DNA of 31,450 bases. Source: Helicobacter sp. Lineage in GTDB: Bacteria > Campylobacterota > Campylobacteria > Campylobacterales > Helicobacteraceae. How positions within the stretch are numbered: position 1 is the stretch's first letter; every line of letters starts with the position of its first letter. A model generated the notes under the pieces. It was not told where the DNA came from. It saw nothing but the letters and a program-made list of their open reading frames with translations, and searched no databases. The stretch spans positions 1 to 31,450 of the forward strand of contig JARHZY010000030.1 of the NCBI GenBank assembly GCA_029264655.1. Reading direction: 5' to 3'. The position numbers and the translations under genes are program-made. Of this stretch, positions 7,489 through 15,951 are shown in pieces.

Positions 7489-9186
7489 TTAATTATTCCC
7501 AATATATTCATTTTTTTTCTTACGATGGAAAGTAATAGCAAATCGATGTGCTTCATCGCGTAGTTTTTGCAAAAACTGCAAACGCATATCATTTGCATGC
7601 AAACGAAATTCAAAATCTTTTGAACGCACAATATCTCTTGCTTGACCTTTTGCACGATATGCTTTAAAATCGCGTTTCTCTTTTGCGATAGCTAACACAT
7701 TAACGCATGCCCCGCTTGCTTGCAAAATTTCAAGGGCAAGATTAATTTGTGCCATACCACCATCAAGCAACCATAAACTTGGTGCGGGCATTTTGCCAAA
7801 ACTTTGGGCTCTACGCAATAGCATTTCACGCATTTGGCTATACTCATCTTTACCATCTAAATGGTAATGCCTATAACCGGGCTTATAAAATTCATAATCC
7901 ATATAACTTACCATACCACCAACTATAAAACTCCCACTATGATGGCTTGTATCAAAAACTTCAATACTTGTAATTTCTTTATCTAATGCAAAAAGTGTTC
8001 GAATCTCTGCTAAAATATGCTCTTCTTTTACATGTAGTTTTGTTTTATGTGTCAATATATGCAATGCATTAGTGCGTGCAAGTGTAGCAAGACGGAATTT
8101 TTCTCCTCTTTGTGGAGCAAATACTTTCGTAGCAATTTCTGGAATAGAATCTCTTAATAATTGCAAGCTTTTTGAACTAATATCAGCTAAAATAATATCA
8201 TCACATAATGAACCCTCTTTGAGAATCTTAAGAAGTGCTTGCGTATAAATTTCACATGCTAATTCTTCTTGCAAAAGTGAATTTGTTGGGGCTAATACAT
8301 CATTATGTTGTAATGGTATATTCAATTTTACAAATTGGTGGTGCGTGCTTACAACTTTTCCATTACGCACAAAAAGCTTTAGCAATACACCTGCTTTTTC
8401 TTGCAAAACAAAACTATATACATCGGCATTATAAAGCTTTTTCATATCTACAGCACAAAATTGCTCCACTTCTTTTAATATAGTAATACAATCTTTACAA
8501 ATTTTTGCCTGTTCAAAAAGCTCTTGTGCAGCAAACATATACATTTGTTTTTCCAATTCTTTTTGCATTTTATTTGTATTACGCATAAGTGCTATAGCGG
8601 TTTGCACATAGTTATCATATTGCTTTTTTGTTTGTAAATCTTTTATGCTGCAAACACCAAGACATTTATTAATCTGATAATAAAGGCATGGTTTTTTACC
8701 CTTTAAACAGCTTGCTTGTTGCACAAGTGGAAAAAGTTCATATAAACTTTGTAATATCTCCTTTGCTCCTTTTGGATATGGACCAAAATACAACACATCT
8801 TTGTGCTTTACAATGCGTCTTGTAATGCTAAATCTAGGATAAACATCTTGCAAATTAATAGTGATATAGGGATATGTTTTATCATCACGCAATAAAATAT
8901 TATACTTTGGATTCTGTGATTTTATAAAAGAATTTTCAAGAATAAGTGCTTCTCTTTCATTGGCTACCACAAGTGTATGAATGCTTGCTATCTGTGCTAC
9001 CATATGTTGGATTCTAAGACTATTTTTTGGATTTGGTAAGCACTCCTTTGTAAAATAACTTTTAACGCGTTTGGCAAGATTTTTTGCCTTACCTACATAA
9101 AGCAAACGTGCATTATTGTCATAATACTGATAGATTCCGGGTTCATTTGGAATCTCTTGTAGTTGTGCTTTTAAGGTATCATTCAT
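7489..9186 (-). CDS. uvrC: Excinuclease ABC subunit C (no C-terminal HhH domain)
   Basis: UvrC makes both cuts around a bulky DNA lesion in nucleotide excision repair. The 565 residues contain the GIY-YIG nuclease domain (GIY at 17-19, YVG at 30-32, Arg40), a cysteine cluster at 160, 167, 175 and 179 that fits the reported iron-sulfur site, and a UVR helix pair around 205-245. The RNase H-like nuclease has Asp412 in IEVFDTSHHSGS and then LLDGGMAQINLAL. The odd point is the end: after RDEAHRFAITFHRKKK the protein stops within seven residues, where most UvrC proteins continue into a tandem helix-hairpin-helix DNA-binding domain. Thirty bases later comEC begins, so the domain is not hidden in another frame. 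The start follows a weak AAGAGA. Confidence 0.93.
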   Translation of the reverse strand: MNDTLKAQLQEIPNEPGIYQYYDNNARLLYVGKAKNLAKRVKSYFTKECLPNPKNSLRIQHMVAQIASIHTLVVANEREALILENSFIKSQNPKYNILLRDDKTYPYITINLQDVYPRFSITRRIVKHKDVLYFGPYPKGAKEILQSLYELFPLVQQASCLKGKKPCLYYQINKCLGVCSIKDLQTKKQYDNYVQTAIALMRNTNKMQKELEKQMYMFAAQELFEQAKICKDCITILKEVEQFCAVDMKKLYNADVYSFVLQEKAGVLLKLFVRNGKVVSTHHQFVKLNIPLQHNDVLAPTNSLLQEELACEIYTQALLKILKEGSLCDDIILADISSKSLQLLRDSIPEIATKVFAPQRGEKFRLATLARTNALHILTHKTKLHVKEEHILAEIRTLFALDKEITSIEVFDTSHHSGSFIVGGMVSYMDYEFYKPGYRHYHLDGKDEYSQMREMLLRRAQSFGKMPAPSLWLLDGGMAQINLALEILQASGACVNVLAIAKEKRDFKAYRAKGQARDIVRSKDFEFRLHANDMRLQFLQKLRDEAHRFAITFHRKKKNEYIGNN

Positions 9187-9358
9187 AATGTCTCTTTTGT
9201 TTCTTTATAGCTAGAAATACTGCTTGCTTACACATTGCTATATGCCTTAAAGCATATTTTTTATATTGTAGCTAACATTCTAATACAATAAAACAACCCT
9301 ATAAAATTATTATATTCTTATTATAAAAAGTATAGTATTTTCCATTCTATCATAAAAA

Positions 9359-9928
9359 CTAACTTTTTCCAAGTATTTGCAATATAGCTTTTACCATATC
9401 ATTTGGTTGGAGTTGCAATATACTGCTATCAACTCCTTGCAATGCCTGATTAATCTGTGTATCTTTAAAACCTAATGCTACCAATGCCTCATACGCAAGC
9501 TGCACATTTGCATTATTTGGCATTTGCATAGTTTGTGTGTAACCCGCTAATTCAAGCATAATCTTTCCTGCTACTTTTGCACCAATGCCTTTTACGCTTT
9601 TCAATCCCGCAAGATTATTTGTTTGTATGATAGCAAGAAATTGTTCAACAGAGTAACTTGATAAAATCATAAGTGCTATTTTTGCTCCTACACCATTCAC
9701 TTTCAAAAGTTGCAAAAAAATCTCACGTTCTTGACGCGTAAGAAAACCATATAAAAGTTGCGAATCTTCGCGGATAATTTGGGCAATTTCGAGTGTTGCT
9801 TGTGTTTTATTTTGTAATGCAGCACTTGTTAATAATGAAATTTCAACCATATAGGTAATACCACCTATTTCAAGTTCTACACCTGTTGGCAAAAGCTTTT
9901 CTATATTTCCCTTTAATCTTACAATCAT
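9359..9928 (-). CDS. ruvA: Holliday junction branch migration protein RuvA
   Basis: RuvA binds four-way junctions and loads the RuvB motor during recombination repair. The 189 residues have the standard three parts: an OB-fold N-terminal domain (1-63, from MIVRLKGNIEK to LLYGF), two helix-hairpin-helix motifs (LLKVNGVGAKIALM near 74-88 and LKSVKGIGAKVAGKIMLEL near 109-127), and a C-terminal RuvB-contacting domain after a short linker (YEALVALGFKDTQINQAL). Length fits H. pylori RuvA (about 183). The start has GGAAGGGA directly upstream. It is read in the same direction as uvrC, with 172 bases between. No ruvB or ruvC is in the window. Confidence 0.96.
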   Translation of the reverse strand: MIVRLKGNIEKLLPTGVELEIGGITYMVEISLLTSAALQNKTQATLEIAQIIREDSQLLYGFLTRQEREIFLQLLKVNGVGAKIALMILSSYSVEQFLAIIQTNNLAGLKSVKGIGAKVAGKIMLELAGYTQTMQMPNNANVQLAYEALVALGFKDTQINQALQGVDSSILQLQPNDMVKAILQILGKS

Positions 9929-10005
9929 AATTTCCCTTCCATTATGAATATGTTTATATCTAATAGCATAAAAAGTTTATGTGTGCATAAATACACGCCT
10001 ATATA

Positions 10006-11337
10006 TTAACGAGGTATTTGGTTTTGTGCAAGCATACCTAAAAAATTTTGTATGCCACCTTTTTGGCTTAATTTTTTTGCGAGTTTGCTTGCTTGGTCAA
10101 ATTGCTTTAACGCACGATTAATATCACTTACTTGAAGTCCGCTACCAAGTGCAATACGCTTTCTTCTTGAACCATTTAAAATACTTGGATCTTCACGTTC
10201 TTTCAAAGTCATGGAATTTACCATAGCACGGATAATTTTAATTTCTTCTGCATTATCCAAATCCACATCTTTAAGTGATTTAGCCATATTGCCCATACCC
10301 GGAATCATTGACATAAGCGAGCTTACTGAACCCATTTTTTTTACATTTTCAATCTGATTCAAAAAATCAGTGAAAGTGAAAGTGCCTTTTTTAATCTTTT
10401 TATGAATATCTTTAGCTTCTTTTGGATTAATAACGGCTGCAGTTTTTTCTGCAAGGCCTGCTAAATCTCCAGCACCCATTAAACGCGATACAATCCTATC
10501 AGGCATAAATAAATCAATATCGGCAATCTTTTCCCCCATACCCATAAAACGCAATGGAATACCAATTTGATGAGCAATAGATAGTGCTATACCTCCTTTT
10601 GAATCACTATCAAATTTACTCAAAATAACACCTGTAATACCAATCTTTTCATGAAAGGTTTGTGCAGTCCGCACACCATCTTGACCGCTTAGTGAATCTG
10701 CAACATAAAAAGTATCATGGGGCTGCAACACTTTTTTAATCTCGCTTAATTCATGCATAAGTGCTTCATCAATTGCCAAGCGTCCAGCAGTATCATAAAT
10801 TACAACATCAAATTGCCCTTCTTGTGCATAAGCCATAGCATCTTTTGCCACAAGAATAGGATCTTTAGAATCTGAATGGAATACGGCAATCTCAATTTGT
10901 TCTCCCAATGTTTTTAACTGCGTAACTGCTGCTAAACGTTGCAAATCGCAAGGCACGAGTAAAACTTTTTTATTGCGAGATTTTAAATAATTTGCAAGCT
11001 TTGCACAAGTCGTTGTTTTGCCGCTACCTTGTAATCCACTCATAAGAATATTTGTAGGTGGCTTTGGAGCATAAGTAAAACCATAAATGCCACTAACTTC
11101 TAAAATTTCTAAAAGCGATTGGCTAAGCCCATTTAAAAAACTATCTCTACCAATACCATTTGCCTTTGTCTTCTCTTTTGTTTTCTGTAAAATATCTTTT
11201 GTGGTTTTATGATATACATCATTTTTAAGCAATACTTTTTTTAATTCATCAAGTGCTTTTTCAAGTGCCTTTTCATCATCATTGAATCTAATCTTATTAA
11301 TAGCACCACGAAAACCATTACTTAAAGTTTCAAACAT
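10006..11337 (-). CDS. ffh: Signal recognition particle GTPase Ffh
   Basis: Ffh binds signal sequences emerging from ribosomes and, with SRP RNA and FtsY, takes inner-membrane proteins to the translocon. The 443-residue protein has an N domain (1-90), a G domain with P-loop GLQGSGKTTT (101-110), DTAGR (182-186) and the guanine-specificity loop SKFD (240-243, where most bacteria have TKxD), and a methionine-rich M domain from about 300. The M domain shows GMGNMAKSL and the RNA-binding GSRRKRIALGSGLQVSDINRAL. The ribosome site GGAAGGA is six bases from the ATG. No SRP RNA gene could be found nearby. Confidence 0.97.
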   Translation of the reverse strand: MFETLSNGFRGAINKIRFNDDEKALEKALDELKKVLLKNDVYHKTTKDILQKTKEKTKANGIGRDSFLNGLSQSLLEILEVSGIYGFTYAPKPPTNILMSGLQGSGKTTTCAKLANYLKSRNKKVLLVPCDLQRLAAVTQLKTLGEQIEIAVFHSDSKDPILVAKDAMAYAQEGQFDVVIYDTAGRLAIDEALMHELSEIKKVLQPHDTFYVADSLSGQDGVRTAQTFHEKIGITGVILSKFDSDSKGGIALSIAHQIGIPLRFMGMGEKIADIDLFMPDRIVSRLMGAGDLAGLAEKTAAVINPKEAKDIHKKIKKGTFTFTDFLNQIENVKKMGSVSSLMSMIPGMGNMAKSLKDVDLDNAEEIKIIRAMVNSMTLKEREDPSILNGSRRKRIALGSGLQVSDINRALKQFDQASKLAKKLSQKGGIQNFLGMLAQNQIPR

Positions 11338-11756
11338 ATATTATCCTTCCAATGAATATACTCATCTTTGTCAAATTACTAAGCATAAATTATAGCAAAA
11401 TTTTATATAAAACACATGAAGTATATGCATATAAAAAATATAAATATTGCAAAAACATATTAATATAATATATTTATTTGCCAAGAAATATTCTTTATAA
11501 TTCCCTACATATAAAATATACTAATAGCTAGCAAAACACTCTATTATATAGGGATAGTTTCTAAATACATGCCTGCCAAAAATATCATTTCTTATTGTAA
11601 TTAAAATTATAAAATAATGATATAAAAGCTAAAATTTAGTTCAATAAAATATTCAAATAAATATAACCAAAAGCCTCCATGAAATTCTATATCTATGCCA
11701 CAAAAACCATAAATGTTATTATACAAGACACTTTAGCATATATTACAATACAAAGC
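11338..11756. other. murA-ffh spacer
   Basis: These 419 very AT-rich bases carry no supported gene on either strand. They probably hold the murA transcript end and the ffh promoter, but no single element is clear enough to place. Confidence 0.5.
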
Positions 11757-13037
11757 CTATTCACTTAAACGTTTAATCTTTGCACCAAGCCCACTTAGCT
11801 TTGTTTCAAGCTGCTCATAACCTCTATCTAAATGATAGATTCTATGCACTTTTGTTACACCTTTTGCAACAAGGGCTGCAAGCACAAGAGCCGATGACGC
11901 ACGCAAATCAGTTGCCATAACATCAGCACCTATTAATTCTGTTTTACCTTGTATCTGTGCTACATTCCCATCGATTGTAATTGTAGCACCAAGTCGTTGT
12001 AGCTCATTAACATGCATAAAACGATTTTCAAATAATGTCTCTTTAATAAAACTTGAACCATAGCATTGTGTGCTTAATGCCATAAATTGTGCTTGCATAT
12101 CTGTTGGGAATCCCGGATATTCTGTTGTTGTAATGCGGAATGCTTGCAAAGGTTTTTGGCATGAATACAAGGTCATTATGCCATTATGGGAATCCCCTTG
12201 AAACATTGTTTCAAAGCCAATTTCATTAAGCTTTAATACAATGCTTTCAATATGCTCCTCACATACATCATGCAAGGCAATTTGTGAATTTGTAATCGCC
12301 CCAACACACAAATAAGTGCCCGCCTCAATGCGATCTGGTATCACCTTTATTGGTTGCAAATCAAGAAGTTCGCCACCTGTCCCTTCAATAATAATTTCTG
12401 AAGTGCCTATACCTTGAATTGGCAATCCACCCACTTGCAATGCTTGGCATAACTGGACTACTTCTGGTTCTTTAGCGGCATTAATAATGCGTGTTTTCCC
12501 ATGTGCTAATGCTGCAGCCATAACAACATTACTTGTGCCCGTTACCGTGATTTTATCAAAAACTATATCAGCCCCCTTTAATCCCTGTTTTGCATGTGCA
12601 ATGATATAACCACCCTGTACTTCTATAGTTGCCCCAAGCTTTTGCATAGCTTTAATATGTAAATCAACAGGACGAGCACCAATTGCACAACCACCGGGCA
12701 AACTCACTTCACAATGTCCAAAACGTGCCAAAAGCGGTCCAAGCACAAGGATTGAAGCACGCATTTTACGCACAATATCATATATAGCTTTTGTCTCATG
12801 CACATGAGTGCTATCTATGATTCTATGCCCTATACCCTGTGTTGCAACACTTGCACCAAGCATAGTAAGTAAGCGTATAAAAGTATTAATATCAGCTACT
12901 TCAGGAAGATTGCAAAGCTCCATTGGTTGCCTAGATAACAATGAAAGTGCAAGTAATGGTAATGCCGCATTTTTCGCACCCGAAATTTTTACACTTCCTT
13001 GTAATGTGTAGCCACCTTCAATTTCCAAATAATCCAT
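11757..13037 (-). CDS. murA: UDP-N-acetylglucosamine 1-carboxyvinyltransferase MurA
   Basis: MurA transfers enolpyruvate from PEP to UDP-GlcNAc, the first committed step of peptidoglycan synthesis. The 426-residue protein matches the family's length and shows the N-terminal GSVKISGAKNAALPLLA, where the KN pair (Lys22-Asn23) binds substrate. The catalytic cysteine Cys117 sits in LPGGCAIGARPVDLH; because it is Cys and not Asp, the enzyme should be of the fosfomycin-sensitive type. The PDRIEAGTYL block and a C-terminal RIYHLDRGYE are also present. The start has AAAAAAGGG five bases upstream. A TATTAT -10 element close before it would give a very short leader. Confidence 0.97.
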   Translation of the reverse strand: MDYLEIEGGYTLQGSVKISGAKNAALPLLALSLLSRQPMELCNLPEVADINTFIRLLTMLGASVATQGIGHRIIDSTHVHETKAIYDIVRKMRASILVLGPLLARFGHCEVSLPGGCAIGARPVDLHIKAMQKLGATIEVQGGYIIAHAKQGLKGADIVFDKITVTGTSNVVMAAALAHGKTRIINAAKEPEVVQLCQALQVGGLPIQGIGTSEIIIEGTGGELLDLQPIKVIPDRIEAGTYLCVGAITNSQIALHDVCEEHIESIVLKLNEIGFETMFQGDSHNGIMTLYSCQKPLQAFRITTTEYPGFPTDMQAQFMALSTQCYGSSFIKETLFENRFMHVNELQRLGATITIDGNVAQIQGKTELIGADVMATDLRASSALVLAALVAKGVTKVHRIYHLDRGYEQLETKLSGLGAKIKRLSE

Positions 13038-13576
13038 AGATACCCTTTTTTGTATAATATAAGTCTATATTGTAACATATTTTTATAGAATCTTTTGCTA
13101 GCAAAATACAACTTATTGTGATAGAAAATATTAATAAAAAATTCATATTTTTTAATTTTTGATTGTTTTATTCTGCATTAGCCATATATTATTATGCTAT
13201 GTTTTTATATGTAGGGCTTTGCAATACCATATATCACTCATCTATACATTACCAATTAGATATACCTATTTAAATTTATCAATTTTGTTATTATAAAAAA
13301 CACAACATATTCATTGTATTTTGCAACTAATCAATATATAAAATTACTAAAAATTATTTACAAAAACCTACACTATAATATTACATATGGATTTATATAT
13401 TTTCATAAGTATATATCTTAAAAATCAGGTATTCATTCTTTTGTGTTATATTTTACGTATAGCTAAAAATTTTGTATATATTTATTTCTTGCTTTTTAAT
13501 TTGATAATAAGGCTAACTAAACATAAAAGTTTTTATAAAAACCTATCTCCTATATACCATAAAACATCATGCAAAG
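13038..13576. other. Spacer between the glycosyltransferase gene and murA
   Basis: The 539 bases are extremely AT-rich. The right end lies just downstream of the glycosyltransferase stop, the left end carries the murA leader. On the plus strand CACTATAAT (13371-13379) is a fair -10 element, followed seven bases later by an ATG opening a 69-codon hydrophobic frame (13387-13596) with no ribosome site. I do not call that frame as a gene. Confidence 0.45.
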
Positions 13577-14608
13577 CTAAATTATTTCTTCGATAAAATA
13601 TCTTGGACGTCTTTTAGATTCAGCATATATTTTACCTACATATTCTCCTATAATTCCCAAACTTAAAAGCTGAATGCCACTAAAAAAACATAATGGAACA
13701 ATAGTAGAAGCCCAGCCATACACTACACCATTTGTAAAAAATTTGACAAAAAGTGCATAGCAACCAAGCCCAATTGAAAGTATAAAAAATATAATTCCCA
13801 ATATACTTACTAAACGCAATGGCACAACACTAAAACTTGTAATGCCATTCCACGCAAATGCAAGCATTTTACTTAAAGGATACTTCGACTCACCTGCAAA
13901 ACGTTCAAGCCTATCATATTCTACTATATCACTTTTAAAACCAATCAAAGGGACAATCCCTCGTAAAAATAAATTAACTTCATTAAAGGCAAGTAAAGAA
14001 TGTATAGCTCTTGCTGAAAGCAAACGATAATCTGCGTGATTATAGGTAATTTTCACACCCATAACTTCCATAAGTCTATAGAAACCAAGTGCAGTGTATT
14101 TTTTAAAAAAGCTATCCTTAGTGCGAGATTTTCTCACACCATAAATGACTTCAGCCCCATTTTTTGCTTTTGCAATAAATTCATCTATAACGCTAATATC
14201 ATCTTGCAAATCACAATCTATACTAATGGCACAATCGCATTTATCTACTACATATTCCAATCCCGCTAAAAGTGCATTTTGATGCCCATAATTACGAGAG
14301 AGTTTAATTGCCTTTGTTATTATATCTGTATGCAAAGATATAGTATTGTCGTTAGTAATAATATTCTTAGATTCTATATTATTTGCATAGTTTGATAAAT
14401 ACGGGGGGGGGGGGGGAATATTTGCGTTTATATCTTGCAATATTTGCCATGTGCGATCTTTACTTCCATCATTTACAAAACATAAGAAACTCTGTGGAGC
14501 AATAACCCCTGTTTCTATTAATTGTTGTAGTTTTTTAGATAAAACACTATATGTTTCTCTTAATACTGCTTCTTCATTATAACAGGGAATAACTATAGAT
14601 AACACCAT
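13577..14608 (-). CDS. Phase-variable family 2 glycosyltransferase (GtrB/DPM1-like), ON frame
   Basis: A membrane-anchored transferase of the polyprenyl-phosphate sugar type, which loads a sugar onto undecaprenyl phosphate for surface-glycan decoration. The N-terminal GT-A domain has SIVIPCYNEE (4-13), NDGSKDRT (46-52), KLSRNYGHQNALLAGLE and the metal-binding DCDLQDD (131-137). Two membrane helices follow (LVSILGIIFFILSIGLGCY and the segment before IIGEYVGKIY). The start is set at 14608 because AAAGAG lies six bases upstream; the ATG at 14614 has no spacing. An inserted segment of about 40 residues begins with five prolines (65-69) encoded by a run of 14 C. Losing or gaining one C ends the protein early. 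It starts 32 bases after tlpD stops. Sugar and acceptor are unknown. Confidence 0.9.
   Translation of the reverse strand: MVLSIVIPCYNEEAVLRETYSVLSKKLQQLIETGVIAPQSFLCFVNDGSKDRTWQILQDINANIPPPPPYLSNYANNIESKNIITNDNTISLHTDIITKAIKLSRNYGHQNALLAGLEYVVDKCDCAISIDCDLQDDISVIDEFIAKAKNGAEVIYGVRKSRTKDSFFKKYTALGFYRLMEVMGVKITYNHADYRLLSARAIHSLLAFNEVNLFLRGIVPLIGFKSDIVEYDRLERFAGESKYPLSKMLAFAWNGITSFSVVPLRLVSILGIIFFILSIGLGCYALFVKFFTNGVVYGWASTIVPLCFFSGIQLLSLGIIGEYVGKIYAESKRRPRYFIEEII
14403..14416 (-). repeat. Homopolymer tract of 14 C (G on the plus strand), contingency repeat
   Basis: Fourteen consecutive G residues on the plus strand lie inside the glycosyltransferase coding region, at codons 65-69. With 14 bases the frame is open to the end. 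With 13 the frame reads RIYQTMQII and stops at TAG; with 15 it reads VFIKLCK and stops at TAA. Long G/C runs in a genome this AT-rich are a known basis of slipped-strand phase variation in Helicobacter and Campylobacter. Confidence 0.92.
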
Positions 14609-14640
14609 TTTCATCTCTTTATAAAAAATTCAAACATTTT

Positions 14641-15951
14641 TTAGTTTTTTTCGCTACATTTTCCTCCACATAATTTTTGCAATTCATTATTTTTTTCATT
14701 TAACATATTGTCAATTTCGCGTGCAACTCCTTTTGTGCCTTCTTCAAAAATTGTGAGATTTTTATCCACAAATTCCTTACTTACAGCCTGCTTTTCTTTC
14801 ATTGGTGCAGCAATTGCATTTGCATAAGAATGCACAGCAATATGTTCTTTCTCTAAATTTTTATAGCCTTGAGTATCTTTAAAGTTCTTATGCCCATCAC
14901 CCTCATAATACCATTTACCAAGACGACAACTCTTATGATCTACAACACCAAATTCATCAGATGAACCAAGTATAAACGAATAAAGATTATTTTTATATAC
15001 CATATGATCAAGTTTTGCAAGTGAGCAAAAAACAAGGTTATTAATCATACTCAACATGTATTTAGACTGGATAGATGATGTAGAGAGTTCTTGCATCATA
15101 CCCACTATTTCATCAACATTTTCACGCATAGATTCTGAAATTGTATTAATTTCCTCTGTGTTAATATGTATATCACCACTTTCTTGTTGCATAGCTTTCA
15201 CTACAATAGCAATATCTTTTGTCGCCTTTTGCGTTTTTTCAGCAAGCTTTCTCACTTCATCTGCAACTACTGCAAAACCTCTACCATGTTCTCCTGCTCT
15301 TGCTGCTTCAATCGCAGCGTTTAAGGCAAGTAAATTTGTTTGTTCAGCAATATCATCAATTAAAGAAATTACATTTGTAATATCGTTGCTACGCCCACTA
15401 AGCGATTGTGCTAGTGTCTGTGCATGTTGCATTTTATCACACAATTCACCAATATCAGATAAAGATTTACGGGTAATGTCAAGTCCCTGTTGTGAAATAT
15501 CTGCTGCAGTTTCAGAGCTTTGCAAAATATGTCCTAAATCTTGAAAAATAGTGGCAAAAGAATCTTGGGCAGTAGCAAGCCCACCTTTAAGTGCAACATG
15601 ATGTAAATGAGTAATATCAAGCCCGCCTAAATCTTTATCTCTAAATGAACATTTTTTAAGACAATATAAATCTACATCTTGCACGCGTTTATGTCGCACT
15701 ACATAAGATGTAGCTTCTAATGCTATAACTGCATTTTTAGTTGCCAATTGTGCTAGTAAAGCCTTTGTATCTTTAATGGTTTCTGCATTTATATTGCGAA
15801 AAACAATTTCACCATTTGCTACACCTATAATAATTTCTTCAAATGCAAATGCACTAACTTGACGATAAAATTCAAGTTCTTGTGCTAAAGCCTTATTTTC
15901 TTGTTCCTTAGTCTGTAACTCTCTTTGAAGTGTTTTTGAAGATAAAAACAT
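14641..15951 (-). CDS. tlpD: Cytoplasmic chemoreceptor with CZB zinc domain (TlpD-like)
   Basis: A soluble methyl-accepting chemotaxis protein of 436 residues with no membrane segment, matching the size and layout of H. pylori TlpD (about 433). An N-terminal coiled coil (1-40) leads to a small PAS-like region, then the signalling hairpin with its highly conserved tip DDIAEQTNLLALNAAIEAAR (199-218) and GRGFAVVADEVRKLAEKT. The C-terminal CZB domain has the full zinc set His316, Cys342 (DHKSCRLGKWYYEG), His370 and His374. TlpD senses energy stress and oxidants such as hypochlorite through the zinc-thiolate; the same is inferred here. AAAGG lies nine bases before the ATG and a TGATAAAAT -10 box further up. 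The glycosyltransferase follows closely and may share its transcript. Confidence 0.92.
   Translation of the reverse strand: MFLSSKTLQRELQTKEQENKALAQELEFYRQVSAFAFEEIIIGVANGEIVFRNINAETIKDTKALLAQLATKNAVIALEATSYVVRHKRVQDVDLYCLKKCSFRDKDLGGLDITHLHHVALKGGLATAQDSFATIFQDLGHILQSSETAADISQQGLDITRKSLSDIGELCDKMQHAQTLAQSLSGRSNDITNVISLIDDIAEQTNLLALNAAIEAARAGEHGRGFAVVADEVRKLAEKTQKATKDIAIVVKAMQQESGDIHINTEEINTISESMRENVDEIVGMMQELSTSSIQSKYMLSMINNLVFCSLAKLDHMVYKNNLYSFILGSSDEFGVVDHKSCRLGKWYYEGDGHKNFKDTQGYKNLEKEHIAVHSYANAIAAPMKEKQAVSKEFVDKNLTIFEEGTKGVAREIDNMLNEKNNELQKLCGGKCSEKN

Noticed and set aside
9240..9262. Hairpin ATATGC/GCATAT followed by six T, terminator-like on the plus strand.
   Set aside because: No gene is read toward it on the plus strand, and the stem is only six mostly AT pairs. 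On the minus strand, where ruvA is read, no U-run follows.
13387..13596. A 69-codon hydrophobic frame on the plus strand after a CACTATAAT box.
   Set aside because: There is no ribosome site, the sequence is low-complexity Ile/Leu/Phe/Lys as expected from AT-rich DNA, and it runs into the 3' end of the opposite glycosyltransferase gene.
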